64,000 nt of DNA, taken from the NCBI GenBank assembly GCA_019722365.1, contig JADFUC010001373.1, positions 186,001 to 250,000 of the forward strand, read 5' to 3'. A program made the translations under genes and the position numbers. Source of the stretch: Lithospermum erythrorhizon. Lineage: Eukaryota; Streptophyta; Magnoliopsida; Boraginales; Boraginaceae. Under the pieces are notes generated by a model. That model saw only the letters and a list, made by a program, of their open reading frames with translations. It was not told the DNA's origin and made no database searches. Position 1 is the stretch's first letter. Each line of letters begins with the position of its first letter. Shown here one piece after another: positions 1 through 13,620 of this stretch.

Positions 1-1037
1 ATGAGAGAGTGAATGAGGTTAATGTCCGACTATTTCTTGTATTATTCCGACTTAGGTTAATGTATAACCAGGTAGTGCTTCAATTTCACAATAGAGCAGA
101 GCTGCTCTATTTCTTTAAAGAGGACAATCAAAAAAAATTATTTTGGATGATTACACTGATCCCACCCATGAATGTTGGGATATTTTTATCTTGTGACACT
201 TCCTTCATACACTATTGAGTTAAGGGAGAGAAAAAATCATGTTCGAATTATTGATTCTTCCTTCATTCACCAAAGCTACCAGAGACTCCTCATTTCTAAT
301 CAACACACTCCGAACTCAATACCTCACTGCCAACCCTCATCAAGAACACTTCATATGCCTCTCTTGAAAGCCCTTGAAACCATGTTTGAAACCATATGAA
401 AAACTATTGTCATCTTACTAAGAACAATTGAATAAGAACATACTATGTTAGTTTGTGTTTCTACACTAAACAAACATTGATTAATAATAAATTTGAAGTC
501 GATGTCAGCTTTTCATCCCTCATCTACTTCTTTCCTGCTTCATCAATGAAAACGTAGAAATAGCTTAACATTTTGATGAATTGGCCTGTGATGTTAAAAA
601 TACAGAACTAGCAGAACTATCTGGAGAATTTAGACCATATCAAATAAAAATTGTAACTTGAAAGAGTCCCACGATCAAGTTTTTAATAGATATTCACGGC
701 TAGCAATAATAATACGTTATTAAATTTTTGTACACAGTATTATGAAATGATTCACTTCAGATTTTTCGAGTGTAGCACTGATGTATGCTTATATTTTTCA
801 GACTACCACTTAATTGTTACTAATCATCACATCTTTTTAAGTTTTGACCCAAAAATTCATAATAGGGCACTATGTTGAGCATTGAGAAATTTTACACTAG
901 TAAAGTAAGGGTTAACAATGATTCATATCAGTAGTGAATTGCATAGAAATAAAAATTGGTACATAGCAAACTCTCTTGACACCTTTTTTATTTCCTCCAT
1001 TTAGTTAAAACAACAAACACATTCCATTAAACAATAC
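1..1037. other. unassigned sequence left of the DCL2 exons
   Basis: Neither strand shows the next expected DCL2 exon (start of the helicase C-terminal domain). A patch at about 573-655 on the plus strand reads as a short acidic peptide (DELACDVKNTELAELSGEF) before a stop, and 230-400 has an open but unrecognisable frame. I cannot assign either. The stretch may be a long DCL2 intron or sequence that replaced the 3' half of the gene. Confidence 0.4.
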
Positions 1038-4000
1038 CTATATTCATGAAGAGAGTCGAAAAGACAAAAGACTTTTGGGGTTAAGTAACCCGCATTCATT
1101 GTAGCTTCTTTACTCTCGCGGGTTGACCACAATGCATCTACAAAGATAACCAAGAAAATTATGAAAGGAGTATGTGAATTCTCCATAATAGTCAAGTTAA
1201 ATGCAAATTGTGAGAGTACCAGGTGGTAGACAAGCGGATAAAACCCTGGCAGCAGCCAAACAAAATCTTTTTGCTGCAGATTCAGATGATTCATCTAATT
1301 GTTCCCACATAGAAGTACTTGTTGTTTCAGATATAATTGACTCTGCAGCCTATATCATTAAAAAGTTTCCTTATGTGTAGGCATCTTGAGAGAGAGAGAG
1401 AGTGTGTGTGTGAAATTGTGAATATGGCATGGGAATGAAAATTACTCGACACCTTGGACAATGTAGAATAACATAAGGATAAAATAACAGCATAACATAG
1501 AAAATACCTTCAATGCCGCCCATATTCCAAGCATGTCCACACAATGCAAAAGGTCCGAGTGTAGCCTAGATATTCTCTTCCTAGCAGATTCCACCACTGA
1601 AAGTGGGAAGTCGCACTCATCAACTGAACACATATGCTACAGAGAGAGTAGAACGGTACAATGTTAATATCCACAAATTGGAGAGGAAATAAATCATATA
1701 GTACCACCATCCCTTCGAACATGTAGAGACTTAAACTTAGGTGAAGCTCCCACAGGAAGGTTGGAAACTTGGTATGTGTCAAGCCAAGGAAGACATTGAA
1801 GAGAGAAGAGTGAGCACAGATGATACTTTATACACGTTTAAGCAACAAGTAATGAGTTTCTATTTTATCGGGGCCTTTTTTCTAGATAAACAAAACTAAA
1901 CAAGCTAATCATGCATACTAGCAGTGTAGAGACCAAATATGTGACAACCAAATGCTAAATATTGGCTGGCATCATAATGAGTTCCTTTATGAAATGACCA
2001 TGAAATAAAGAAATCATTTGACGAGAATGGTTGCATCACATACAGAGTATGAGAATAAGAATACCTCTTCTTTCAACTTTTTCAAATCTCTCTCCAAGTT
2101 CTCTAGGATAGCAAAAGGTACAGCCCCAGTTTTGTAAGTCTTCACTTTTGGGGTTGCAAAAGTAATATATTCGGCTAACACATTATCACTTTGGCAAGTG
2201 TACACCTTCACTCAAATTTGGACAAGGAAAATATCAGATCACTTATGCTACGAAACATCTTAGATTGTCTTCACATTCTCAATGCCATGACTTGACCGAT
2301 GATGCTACAATTCTCACCCAGAAAACAGAAGAAACCAACTTTTTCAGGTCAAATGTCATAATATAGGGAACTGAGGAAAATAACCTTTGAATTCATCAAA
2401 TTTTCTAGTTCATGAATCTCCTTCCAATAAGACTCTTCAGATTTCGATCCTGCAAATTGTCAAAAAAAATCAAGTTAATTTATAGGTTGTCATATTCAAA
2501 CAGAAAATTTAATTAAAGAATAACTTCATAGCATGTCTTATAAAGGAATCAAGGAACCAAGTTACTATCTCCAATGTACAAACCCTTAGACTTTATAGGA
2601 GAAGCTGTCATTCCAAACACTCTGGGAAGCGGAGAATTTTTTGAAGCCGCAGGATGGTAAAATTCCTGCAGAAATATGAATAGATATCAAAATTTCAGTA
2701 GAAAGACTATTTTTATAAGTGGCAAAACACATCATTTTACTAGAATAGAACAAAACACCATATAATCCAAAAAAAAATATAATGGTTCACCAGTTAAATA
2801 TGGGTCGCAATAAAATGAAGGCATCCATTGAAAGGGGTGAGACAAAACTCCCTTAACTTAGCCAATTTGGTGGTTCCAAACTAATTGTAGAAGTGCTACA
2901 ATTCAAAGAACAGATTCATAAAATAAGCACCATACTCATCTTATATATCAACATTAAATTAATGATTGCAGAAGTATATACTCTGGTGGCTTCTATAGAA
3001 TAAACATTGTGAATTCATTATTTGGGACACTACAAAAGAATATTTATTGGCAGATTTAAGTTGAAAATAAGAAAATCTCTATAGGTAGAAACTGATTAAA
3101 ATTCTAAACAATCTTGGTGATGCAGGAATTCAATACATTATAGCCTACGACTGCACACTGCACATAAAATAATTTGCAAAAATTCTATTACTAGATTTAA
3201 AATTTCCTCTGAAACTCTGATAGTTAAACTTACTGAACCAAGGAAAGAGCATGGTAACAACTGTATTTGAAGCTTTGAGAACATATAACTATCTAACCAT
3301 GTCTTTACAGGAGATTAAAAGTAAGAATAACCAACCGTCATAAGACGTGCATAAGCGTGTTTCCCTCTTGCATTATGACATTCATCATATATCATAACTT
3401 TGATGTCATCAAGGTTCAAGAATCTGTGCCTCAAGGCATTTAGTAATATTATTGGTGTCATAACAAGCACCTGAAATAATAGGAGTAGTAGTTAAAATGC
3501 TATGCAAGATCTATAGAAAATATTAGCACTCATCTTATAAAGAAGGCCAACAAGTAATAATAAAACTGGTGCAACAAGATAACAAGCATTACAATATCTA
3601 GATAACCTCAAAGTACACAGCAAGAAACTATGTTATGTGGGCTTGTTAAAAATCTAAAATCATACCACTTAGCTTATTGAAGGACAAAACACAGAAGGCA
3701 ATAATGTGGTATTTTAGCAGTGTATTACACAAGTATCATGTCCTATTGGTATACAATTCGACCTTTAAAGCATGAATGTTTGAAATATAAATAAAATAAA
3801 CATGTAAACACAAACCTCATAGTCATCTTGTTGTTTCTTCCATGTAGCAGCATCCCAGAAGTCAACACCCATCTCACCCCAGTACATGCCGACTTTCAAG
3901 TCAGTATGCATTGTAATGGCTTTGGCTTGCTGTAGCAACAAGAGAAAACGCACTCTATTGATGGATATGTATATAGATATATATCATTTACATATTAAAC

Positions 4001-5371
4001 CGGTATCAAAATTAGACAAACAGTAGACTATTAACAATTTAAAAACTGCAGAAAACTAAAATACCAGAGAATCAGTTACAATTATTTTGATGTTTAACAT
4101 TTCAAGAATGCATATTCGATAAAGAACTAAAGAAACTGAAGTGCCGGCAAAGGGATTATTAGTAAAAGCATGTGGCTTATCCATAAATGGAGTGTCCAAC
4201 TTTTTTCAAATATATCATTAGACTTCCACATGATTATTATATATACCATTTCCATATTTCAGAATGAAATAATATGCTAGAGCAATAGTATAATATCAAC
4301 CAAAAGAAAATCCAGAAGAAAAATAATGTCAAAATGTGTGGAAAGAATAATACGAGTGTTTCAGAAATAAGTATCTACCAAATGAATAACCTACTCATGA
4401 CACATTATTTTCCAATCAATCATACATAACACCAAAGAATTTCAATTGATCATAACATAAGAGAATCATACTTCCCCTTTTTTTTTATTTGTCGTTCTAG
4501 CATAGAAAATTGTAATTTTACATCATTATATACTTTTTGACTTTTTTTTATGAAATTATCAACCAATCAATGGTATAATTTCAAATAATTTTTCTTCTAC
4601 ATTTTCAATATCATTTCTTACTACTTTTTATTTTTCTAATCTAGCAAGAAACGCCCAACGACAAATAAAAAACCATGATGCATTTAAATCATATACCTGG
4701 GAGACTAAAACAACAGTAGGAACCAAGAAAACCGCAAAGGAAGGGGAAGGCTTTCTGATAGTATGTGCATAACTGCGCAAGAGCATAATAGCTATCATAG
4801 TCTTCCCAGAACCTGTATCCAAGAACACAATTGTGTTCTCCTTTAAAGCTTTTTCTAAAGCATCCAACTGATAACTACACAAAACAAGGCAAAACAACAA
4901 GACCATCTTCAGAACATATCACACTTCATATTACAATGTCTCTATGCAGTGGTCGAACTAGGTGAAGGCGTAAGTGACAATCATCCTCCTTAATTATTTG
5001 AAAAATAAACTTCTTACTATTAAAAAATAAGATTTTAATATACATTTTTCAAAAAACGAATGTGGTTTACTCTCTAAAAATTTATACTTTTACTTATGTT
5101 TCTTGTGATCATTACTTCACCACCCCTACATAAAAATATTGGTTCAACCACCATTTCGCCACCCCTACATAAAAATACTGGTTCCGCCACCATTTTGCCA
5201 CCACTACATAAAAATATTGGTTCTGCCACCATCTCTATGTGAGTCAGAAAAAAAAATTATCATCTAAGGCTAGAAGATCAAGAAACAGAGAGATCACTTT
5301 CTAGCAAAAGGCAAAGGATCAGAATTGAGCACTTGGTTTGCATCCATACACATTTCTTGTAAAGGTTCCAT
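1038..5371 (-). CDS. DCL2: Dicer-like 2, N-terminal helicase half (3' part not in window)
   Basis: Plant Dicer-like 2 makes 22-nt siRNAs from long dsRNA in antiviral and transgene silencing. Ten exons were read on the minus strand: 5298-5371, 4697-4874, 3816-3929, 3336-3470, 2566-2665, 2385-2449, 2065-2205, 1508-1636, 1220-1340, 1038-1137. All have GT donors and AG acceptors and phases join without a stop (1157 nt, about 385 residues). The start is MEPLQEMCMDANQ. Helicase motif I (TGSGKT) is at residues 45-50, the DECH box near 151-154 and MTAS near 186-189. The last exon ends in the DCL2-typical block NAGYLTPKVFCLFDSL. Helicase C, DUF283, PAZ, RNase III and dsRNA-binding domains are absent here. 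Either the gene continues left of the window across an intron over 1 kb, or it is a truncated copy. A MITE and a 39-bp repeat lie in its introns. Confidence 0.88.
1389..1411. repeat. (GA)n(GT)n microsatellite in a DCL2 intron
   Basis: A run of GA dinucleotides followed directly by GT dinucleotides, inside the intron between the DCL2 exons at 1508-1636 and 1220-1340. Confidence 0.85.
4471..4678. mobile_element. Stowaway-like MITE in DCL2 intron 2
   Basis: The ends form an inverted repeat around TTTTTTATTTGTCGTT and its complement. The left end is preceded by TA, as in Tc1/mariner-type MITEs. The interior matches the element at 13621-13864 over most of its length, so both belong to one family. 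It ends about 20 bp from the donor of DCL2 exon 2. Confidence 0.7.
5121..5235. repeat. 39-bp tandem repeat, three copies, in DCL2 intron 1
   Basis: Three adjacent copies start at 5121, 5160 and 5199. Each begins CACCCCTACATAAAAATA (third copy CACCACTAC...) and ends near GCCACCATTTTGC, with a few substitutions. Confidence 0.85.
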
Positions 5372-7110
5372 CTTTTTACCCTTCTGCAATTGCAAAAAAC
5401 ATATAGTTAAATGACTTAAATCAAATAATGAAACAACCAACATCGAATATAACTAAAATTTGACTAACCACTTAAAAAAAAAACTCAATTTTAACCATAA
5501 ATTAACATATTCAAACCAAAAAAGAAAATTAAGACTTTCTGAATTGCAAATAATACTAGACTCCATTATACAGAACAAAAATCAAAACCCATATATGAAA
5601 TCATTAAAAAAAGATCAAATACATTATGTTGATTGAAGAAACAATAATATAGAATCAAGAAACAGAAGTCACAAACACAAATTCACCTAGTATAATGCAA
5701 ATAAACAATAGGGTATGTGCAGAGTTCTCTGTTTTCTGTGTCAGTCAATAGTTCAGCAGAGCATGAGAGGATTCATACAAAAATCCAAAATAAATTCAAT
5801 GATGCATGCACAGAGATAAATAGATGGAAGAGAAAACTAGAGTATAGGTGAGATAAGTTTAACGGTTAAATTAATCATTCTTTATATATTTGGACACGTT
5901 TAGAATTATGATAATTTTAGTTATAAAAAAAATGGTCTGTTATGTAATACTACATAATAATTTAATTTTCATAAAAATATCAATTGATTCACTTGATAAT
6001 GACAGTAAGAAATTAAGGGGCGTTGAGGGCAATCATGGCCTAATTTTTTGAAAAATATAATTTTTTTAAGTTCTTTTACAAAAAACTATAGTCATTATTT
6101 CAAAATTATATTATCGAGTCCTAAAGTTTTATATGTTTTCTTGTAAGTATAATATGAAGTAATTCAACCTTATACAAAAATTTTGATTTTGTCACTGAAT
6201 AATGACAAACATTCGTTTAAATATATTTAACTTTTTAGATTCGTTCAATATTTGTTTAATTTTCGTCATTGTTGAAAAATGCGGTATAATTGTTTTGGTC
6301 CCCAACAAATGTTGACGTATTATAAACTTATTTGAGGTAACAATTACTCCTTACTCCTTATTTGCTTTAGAACTTGTACGATGAATGTCGATGCAAACAA
6401 TGTAATTTCGAATGTTGTTTCGGAATTCATTTTATTAATTAATGCATTATTTAAGTGTGATATAGTACTTTTTTGAAGTAAGTACTGAGTATTTGAAGAG
6501 CTTCTTTGAGGAAGTTAATAAAGAGCTTCTTGAGGAAGCTAAGAAAATCACTTGAAACGAATCAAATTACTAGCAACAACTACTATAACTGATACGACAT
6601 CGGTTTTTTAATACTTGTAGTTTTAGTCAAAAATAATAATTTTTTTATATTGCCGCTTTTAAAGATAAAAAATGCTTTTTTATATTTTTAATATACTTTT
6701 ACTATTCTTTCTCTTAAAATAAATAAATCAATCAAATCTATATTGCTTAAATTAATCATTCTATATTTTCAATATAATTTTTACTCATTTTTTTTTTAAT
6801 TTATATGTGAATGTTAAAAACGACACCAAAAAACAAAAGCGAGTATGAGTAGGACACTCATTTAGATAAAGGTTAGATAAAGGCTGTGAGCGTGTTTGTA
6901 CTTTGACCATTTCGGTATATTCATTGGAAAAAGCAAAGGGTGTAATAAATAAGGACTTTTGGAATACTCAACTAAAAATGGAGGTAAATGTGAAGGACAA
7001 AAAATAGTACATCCACATGTTATTTTTGGACAAAAATGTACATCCAAATGAGTTAGATAGTCCGTATTTTTATAAAGTTGCTTATTCAAATACTCTGTAA
7101 TAGTTAGATA
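5372..7110. other. DCL2 upstream region and AT-rich intergenic sequence
   Basis: No coding signal found. This includes the DCL2 promoter and 5' leader. At about 6495-6543 there is a near-perfect 24-bp tandem repeat built on GAGCTTCTTGAGGAAGCT, which is itself hairpin-forming. Confidence 0.5.
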
Positions 7111-7322
7111 ATATTTCTGTTTTAAAATATATGATTATTTAGAAAAAATTTATTTTTTCACAATATTCATCAAGCATAATTTTAATAATATGTGTTTTAC
7201 AATTCCAATATAATTTTTTTCATTTCCAATATAATTTTTATAATCTTAATGTAGTTTTTCACAATCTCTTAATAAAATATTTTTTATTTAAATAATCATA
7301 TATTTTGAAACGGATGAAATAT
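7111..7322. mobile_element. degenerate MITE-like foldback element
   Basis: The ends are inverted repeats: TTTTAAAATATATGATTATT at the left and its near-complement at the right (AATAATCATATATTTTGAAA). The interior is very AT-rich and non-coding. The right end reads ...CGGATGAAAT, a decayed form of the Stowaway end. Confidence 0.6.
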
Positions 7323-7949
7323 TATGGAAGGTGAAGTAAGTAATAAAAAACTAGACTAATTAAGGTAATTTTGACAAAAAATTGATTGGATACGTATGTA
7401 ATGTAAATTTATTATTAAAATGTCGAGAGAAATTGTTTCAGATTAAACATATGGTTGTCATTTTAAAAAAAAATCAAAATTTTAAATAATGATAATGTTC
7501 ATGTTTTATCATATCCATTGGATCAATAAATAACCAAAATTGTATATCTAATTGCCAACATCTATATATTTAAGATGAAGCACCAAACTATCCGAACTCT
7601 ACTCTAGAATGTGATCGAAACTAAAAAATTATTATATCAAAATATTGTATTATTGGTATTTCTATTCAATTTCAGTTGACTTTTTTAATATCAATATAAA
7701 TTATAATGGTTGAATAAAGTATCAAACTAATCTGAATATAATTTCCAAAGCCTAAATCCATGTTTTAGATTAGCACACATTTTCTACCGATTAAATCCTT
7801 ATAAGTTTTTTTTTATTTAAATCGATAGAGATGCTATTGTTCTAATTAGAGAAATTAATGAAATCTTGCAAAGGTCAAACAATGTTAGAAACTACTCCGT
7901 ACAACTGTACAATTGTCATCTTTGTGATCTGGAATAATACTAGCCGTTG
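7323..7949. other. AT-rich intergenic sequence
   Basis: I see no coding frame, RNA gene or clear repeat structure here. Confidence 0.4.
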
Positions 7950-8870
7950 ATACCGTAAATTTATTCAAGAAATGTGCCAATTAAATTAATTAATTAAATT
8001 CCAATTTAATAAAATTATACGTTGGAATTTAGTTAATTAAATCATGCGGTCCAATTAAATATTTACATGTGATGTTTATTATCAAATTATAAATTGTCGC
8101 ATTGAAAATTGGATCGTTGAATTATGGCCCGACATATGAGAAACGGGATCATAATAAATAATTATTTCCTCCAAATAAACATGTGAAAATAATTAAAGAG
8201 CTAGATAATTATATATTTTGAATAAATAAAAAGATATAATTTATCTTGACAAATCATGGCACTATTCTTTAATTAAGTCGGAAGAATAATTATCTGAGGT
8301 TCAAGCCGAGACCACCGTCGCTCGCATCAACCAAAGTCAAGGCTCAAGCCCAATCGGCTGCCCAAATCCGCATCTATCACCTAATACGCCTATAAATAGA
8401 GGTGTTCACATTCATTTTAGGGGAGAGAAAATTATTTGCAAAAAGAAGACAAAGGAGAAAAGAAAACTCCACAAATCGTAGAACTCTCTCTCAACATTCA
8501 AGTCAGATTCGAACATTCAAACCTCGTCTTTCAATCTTCGAATCTTCAAGATTAATCTTCAAATATTCAAACATTCAAGTTCTTCAAATCTTAACATTCA
8601 AGCATTCAAACATTCAGGTTCAAGTTCAAGCTATTCAAGCCCTTGAATTGAAGTGTAACATCCAAGTATTCGGTTACAAGTGTTCAATAATCAAGTTCAA
8701 GAACGTTCGCCACGTCTCTTGACTTGTAAATAAGAAGTAAGATCAGAGAATGTAAAGAAAGATTGTGACTAAATCATATCAATAAAACATTTCTAAGAAT
8801 CATTATTTTCTTGTCTTCAAATATAATCTTCTGCACTCTAAGGAAATTTGTTGTTACAAATTTGGCACGC
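7950..8870 (+). mobile_element. LTR and leader of a Gypsy-type retrotransposon relic (left limit uncertain)
   Basis: A TATA box (CCTATAAATAGA, about 8389-8400) is followed by a transcribed-type leader rich in degenerate ATTCAAG/TTCAAG repeats (about 8500-8700). Possible LTR end and primer-binding site lie near 8850-8870 (TTTGGCACGCCTC). Gag sequence follows downstream on the same strand. I found no second LTR, so this is a remnant and its start is approximate. Confidence 0.5.
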
Positions 8871-9310
8871 CTCAAAGGACCATCTCTACCTCTCATCTCA
8901 ACTTCAATCAAGTGATACTCCGAATTCATTCAATGGCTCCAAAGGATCGACACTTCTCCAAGCTTCCCTACCTAACATCTCTTCAAACTCCTTAACCGGT
9001 ATGTGAGTTACTACTGCAGTACTTCCAAGCTTATCGACAAGGCGGTCAAAAATTTTCTGTCCAGATCTAGTTAATGATTCAACCGCCCAAGGAATGATTC
9101 ATCGGGTACCACCAAGAGTTCCGTAGGAGATGATTCTATGATCATGAAAAGTCTTTCAGATCCTACACTCTTTACCAACTCCAAATCATGGCATCAAGTT
9201 AATGATTCATCCAACAACAATGGTTCAGCACCAACATCTCCGCCATAATTTGAAATCAAAGTACCCTATGCCCCGAAGACGCGATCGGGTCCCTTTATAC
9301 TCCTCGCAAT

Positions 9311-10360
9311 ATGACAACCTCTTCAAACTTAGAAGAACAAGTCGACGCTACTAAGACTCGAGGGATTTTGCTAAGTATATTGAAAGTCAAGATGCTAGGA
9401 TCTCCAAGGACTATGGAAAAGGTTGCAACCGACACCTAATCGAGAAGCAGAACTGAGGCAAGCTCAAGGCCCCCTCACATACATGAATTGCCCGAAAGCT
9501 CGGTAAGAACAAGTCGAATGGTTCAAACATTCGATCTCGACTGATGGACTTATCCCTATGAATCAACTTAAGGAGTTCATCATGGGACAATCAAGAACAA
9601 GCTAGAGGCTCCCAAACCTTCATATGCTTATGTCAAACCATACACTCAGCGCATTAAAATGATGAAGATGTCGAATGGTTATCAGCCACCGAAACTCCAG
9701 CAGTTTGATGAAAATGGCAACCCCAAAAAACATGTTGCTCATTTCATAGAAACTTGCAATAATGTAGGAACAGACGGTGACTATCCGGTGAAATAATTTG
9801 TTCGCTTCCTCAGAGGAAATGCATTTGATCGTTCATCAATTGGAACCAGTTCTATCGGCAAATTGGCTGAAGTTGGAAATGAATTTTAACAGATTCTATA
9901 AGACTCGTCGCATTTGCCAAGCATTTATAGAACTCACTTAATGCTAAACAGAGAAAAGAAGAGCCTGTTACTGATTTCATTAATCGTTGGAGGAATTTGA
10001 GTCTCAAAATGCAAAAAGACCACAGGTGAGGCTTCTACAATCGACATGTGTATTCAAGGTACGATTGACCTCCGCATATCCTCTTCATGGATCAAACCCA
10101 AGTCATTTTAGAGTCACATAAAAGAGCCTACGCATACGGAGCTTAGTATCATTGGCTAACAAAAACCGTAACTTCATTGGCCCAAGATGCAAGGACCAAA
10201 GACAAATTTGAGGTCAAGAAAGGTGGAAAAGGTTTAACAAAGGATGATGGTGTTCTGCAGGCCTGGAGAAGCTGCTTCCTCCTGCGAAGTTCTCTGTTAA
10301 GTCTAAGAAGAAGGAGCAGGCGTCTTCAAAGATAAACGGCACTGGCCAAGGAATCAAAGA
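9311..10360 (+). pseudogene. Ty3/Gypsy gag relic
   Basis: The plus strand starts with a gag-like ATG (MTTSSNLEEQVDA). At about 9660-9800 it carries the Gypsy gag block PPKLQQFDENGNPKKHVAHF, followed by IETCNNVGTDGDYPVK, a stop, and FVRFLRGNAFD. Further shifted pieces of gag (EEPVTDFINRWRNLSLK) follow to about 10160. A basic linker before the retroviral-type zinc or protease region ends near 10360. Several stops and frameshifts make it non-functional. Protease, RT and integrase were not found downstream, so only the 5' part survives. Confidence 0.75.
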
Positions 10361-10682
10361 GAAGACTTATAGTGCAATAAAGCATGTTGTATTTGTAAGT
10401 AGCCCTAACGCTTAGAACAAACGCAAGCAATCGCTTAACACATAAAATGCGAAAATCGAATTAAAACACCATAAACAATTAACAAATAACGTAAACTGAA
10501 ATTACCGACAAGGCGACAACACAATCTAAAATGTTCGACAACCACATAACATAATCATTGTTCAAATACTAAAATGCATAACATAAAAACTAAATTGTTC
10601 GAATACCAAAGTACATGACATAAAATAAAAGGAACCATAATTGTTTGAAACTTGAAAGTACATAACATGAAACAAAACACAT

Positions 10683-11660
10683 TCACTCATGTGTTTCTTC
10701 GGTGTCATCTCCTCCAATGTCATCCTCTTCATTGTCATCTCCTTGACGATCAACTGGCGGCGGTGGTGGTCGTGGTGGCATCCCCTGCATTGTCAAATTT
10801 CATTATCCTCCACCTCAAGATCGCTAGGACGATCCATCCCAAGTCTCATTCCCCCTCGCATCTTTGTCCTTATCCCACCAAACATGCCAATATGTCTGGG
10901 CGCTCATCGACTTAAGAAAGCCTCGACGGGATGATCCATAAGATGACCCCCGCTCGCTGAGGGAACAAAAGGGGCCGTGGATGTGCTCTGCCCTCAAAGA
11001 TTTCCGTAACCATCCTAAGGCTACACCTGGGACACATCATTTAACAACCACACATCATCCCTCACGAACTCAAATTTCAAAACTTCCTAATTTAGAAAGA
11101 ACCGACCCTCCCACATATACAACTCCCCGGCCAAAGATCGATTGTCTTCCTATCATAGTGTCCTTCTTTACATCAGACATCGCTTTGTTGATTTTCAAAA
11201 ACAGGAAACACCTTTTAACAATCACCAACAAATTGGCAGAGTATCATCCCATATTGACGCTGAAGTTTGGCTTTTTTATAGTTCAAGTACGTAGTAGCAT
11301 CATACGTGACAAATTGGACCTTAACCCCATTCCAATAGAAGCCCACGCAATGCATTTACGCACGAAAGTAAAGCCCGACGCTTAACTATTAATGGTAAGA
11401 TGTTTTGAAACGACCTTCCAAATAAACTTTTGAAGGCCGTTCAAATTGTACTTATACGCTAGATGTGGCTTCTTAGCTATACGACCATTGTTAAGAATGG
11501 TCGCACAATCATTCAAACTAACCGGCCAATTACTACACCACCCCCTTTCATTATAATCGTGGAATCCCTCCCTACTCAAACTGAATACACTAACTAAATC
11601 ATCTTCCGTGATACTACCACGGACACCATTAATTGTGTAATTACACACCACCATTCAAGT
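10683..11660 (-). pseudogene. decayed transposon-associated plant gene with acidic C-terminus
   Basis: A 90-codon frame at 11382-11654 (MVVCNYTINGVRGSITEDDL...) continues downstream in shifted frames (FYWNGVKVQFVTYDATTYLN at about 11340-11280). It ends in a coding-like tail with a proline run and acidic residues (PPRPPPPPVDRQGDDNEED) that stops at 10683. This layout resembles the 'putative plant transposon protein' families common in plant genomes, but I recognise it only loosely. At least one stop (after TINS at 11382) and two frameshifts break it. No terminal repeats could be tied to it. Confidence 0.45.
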
Positions 11661-13620
11661 AAGTAACCCTAAGTGTATGATGGAATTGTGCAACTATCTC
11701 GAGGTACCAATTCATAGTAAAAGTAGTCGTTACTTATTTGTAGTCGCTGGGAAAAATTTAGCTATTAAGATCTAACATGGTACCGCTTTGATTTGATTGA
11801 ACGCTACCACGCTTTAGTACAAAATAGCCTTTAGATAGCCATTAAGACTAAACGTGGTACCACGAGCGGAACGTGATATAATTTGTCGTGATAAGCATTT
11901 TCTTGGATCTATAACAGCATTTTTCTTGTTCGAATAATCACAACTATTAACTTCTTTAATCAATTTACAATTGTTTATTAGCATATTGTTCACTCTGCCT
12001 CCAAGAGAAAGAATTTTGCAGGAGCGCCAGCATTTTTCAAGCGCATCGCATCCATCCGCCGAAGCGCTTTAGGCTACCTCCCCGCATTCGTTTCAACGTA
12101 CAACTTTTGTAGCCGTGAGTGTAAGCTATCTATGGATGACGAGCTTCATGATGTCAAAATTGAAAATGGAAGGTTCGAGGATGGTGACGAAACACACTGC
12201 GCGTTTACTTCATGGACGTAAGCGGCGCGACTTCAGGAACGCCACAACATGGGAGCGCTAAAGATTTTGTAACTTTTAGGTTTCACCATGAACGGACTGA
12301 ACGTAATCATTGTATCGTTGTCCGTTTGTACGGTATTAATTGTTGTGAGAAAAGGTCTATTGTATCTTAAACTATCTATTTGAACTATTAATAAATCGTT
12401 ATTTCATTAGAAATGTTATTTGTTCAATTCGTCATCAATTTATTTTCATTGTCATAAACGGTACAAGAGTTGTAATAAAAACGCTGGGACGCTTAATGCA
12501 AAAAAAGAATTGATAGTGTAGTGAAACGTGGTACCGTTTAATACAAACGGTGCCACGCTGCCCGATTCGTTGGGCGGGTCTCTAGTCTGGCTGAACATAA
12601 AATAGTGGCCCGCCCGGTTAGATCCTTGCGGCCGGCCCGGTTCGTTAGGACACATTTACCTTACATTCCACGCTTCTGTGCCTTAATGAAATGCGAAGTG
12701 GAGTCGGTAGATCCTGCATCCACCCGAAATTTGGATCGAAAAATTGATCCGGTGCATCCACCCGAAGCATCGACCGCGCGTCCAAAATTTTTACCCTATC
12801 TTCAGACGTCCGGCTCAGACCCGATATCTTTAACGAGCGGCTCGCGATATTACACGCGGTCCGCTTCTACTGTGTAACCGCACTGGCCTGGGCTAATGGA
12901 AATTTGATATGGAATTTATTCCAAACCTCATCGGTGCTGCTTCAAAAAAGCCAATCAAAACTCCATTGAAATTGATGTTGTTTGGGGCGGCGCGATTCAA
13001 ATTTTTTAAAAATCTTTCTTACACTACATACCGCCAATAAATCACCACTAACACATATGTAATAAAAACCTCCTAAAATTAGAAATAAAGTCGAGCGAAC
13101 TCTGCATTAATATCTCTCGATGAACGAGATAATTGGAGCTTTTGGTTATAAGGTAATGAGAATTAATATTTTTGGTGTTAATCTTCTATATTGGTCGGGT
13201 TCGATTAGATAAACCTATTTGAATGTAGGCTAAGTTTTACTCTCTAATTCACTTTATTGACGTTGATTTTTGAAATTGAACTTCGACCATCAATTATGAA
13301 TTGCTCATTATCTAAAAATATAAATTATATCATTAGATCTGCCTTTAAAATACTTTCATAATATTATTTTTTAAATTTATTTAATAATATAATTGAAGAT
13401 CAAAGATTTTTCTCGACATGTGAGAAATTCAATTAAATGGATTGAGAGTAAGTTTATCAATACTTTTGAGTTCTATTTTTATGTTCTACAAGGGTTAATT
13501 GATATAAATGATTAATCTATCCTATTTTATTAGCCCCCTAAATTGCTTCAAAGTGAATGCAAATGATGTTTTAGTTATATTTCACCTTAGTTCACATAGA
13601 CTATCTCGACAAATAATATA
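11661..13620. other. intergenic sequence with scattered GGTACC-type motifs
   Basis: No convincing gene. Motifs of the form ACGTGGTACC or their complement recur near 11776, 11811, 11849, 12525 and 12550. A GC-richer patch lies at about 12540-12870. It is probably old transposon sequence. Confidence 0.35.

Noticed and set aside
573..655. short acidic peptide frame, considered as an RNA-binding protein exon
   Set aside because: Too short, followed by stops, and no splice-consistent neighbours; left as unassigned.
5298..5371. apparent frameshift in DCL2 exon 1
   Set aside because: On re-reading the bases the exon reads DPLPFAR in frame with exon 2; the first impression was a miscount of a T run.
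12452..12877. open frames on both strands in the GC-richer patch
   Set aside because: Arg/Pro-rich composition follows from base composition; no domain, intron borders or similarity seen.
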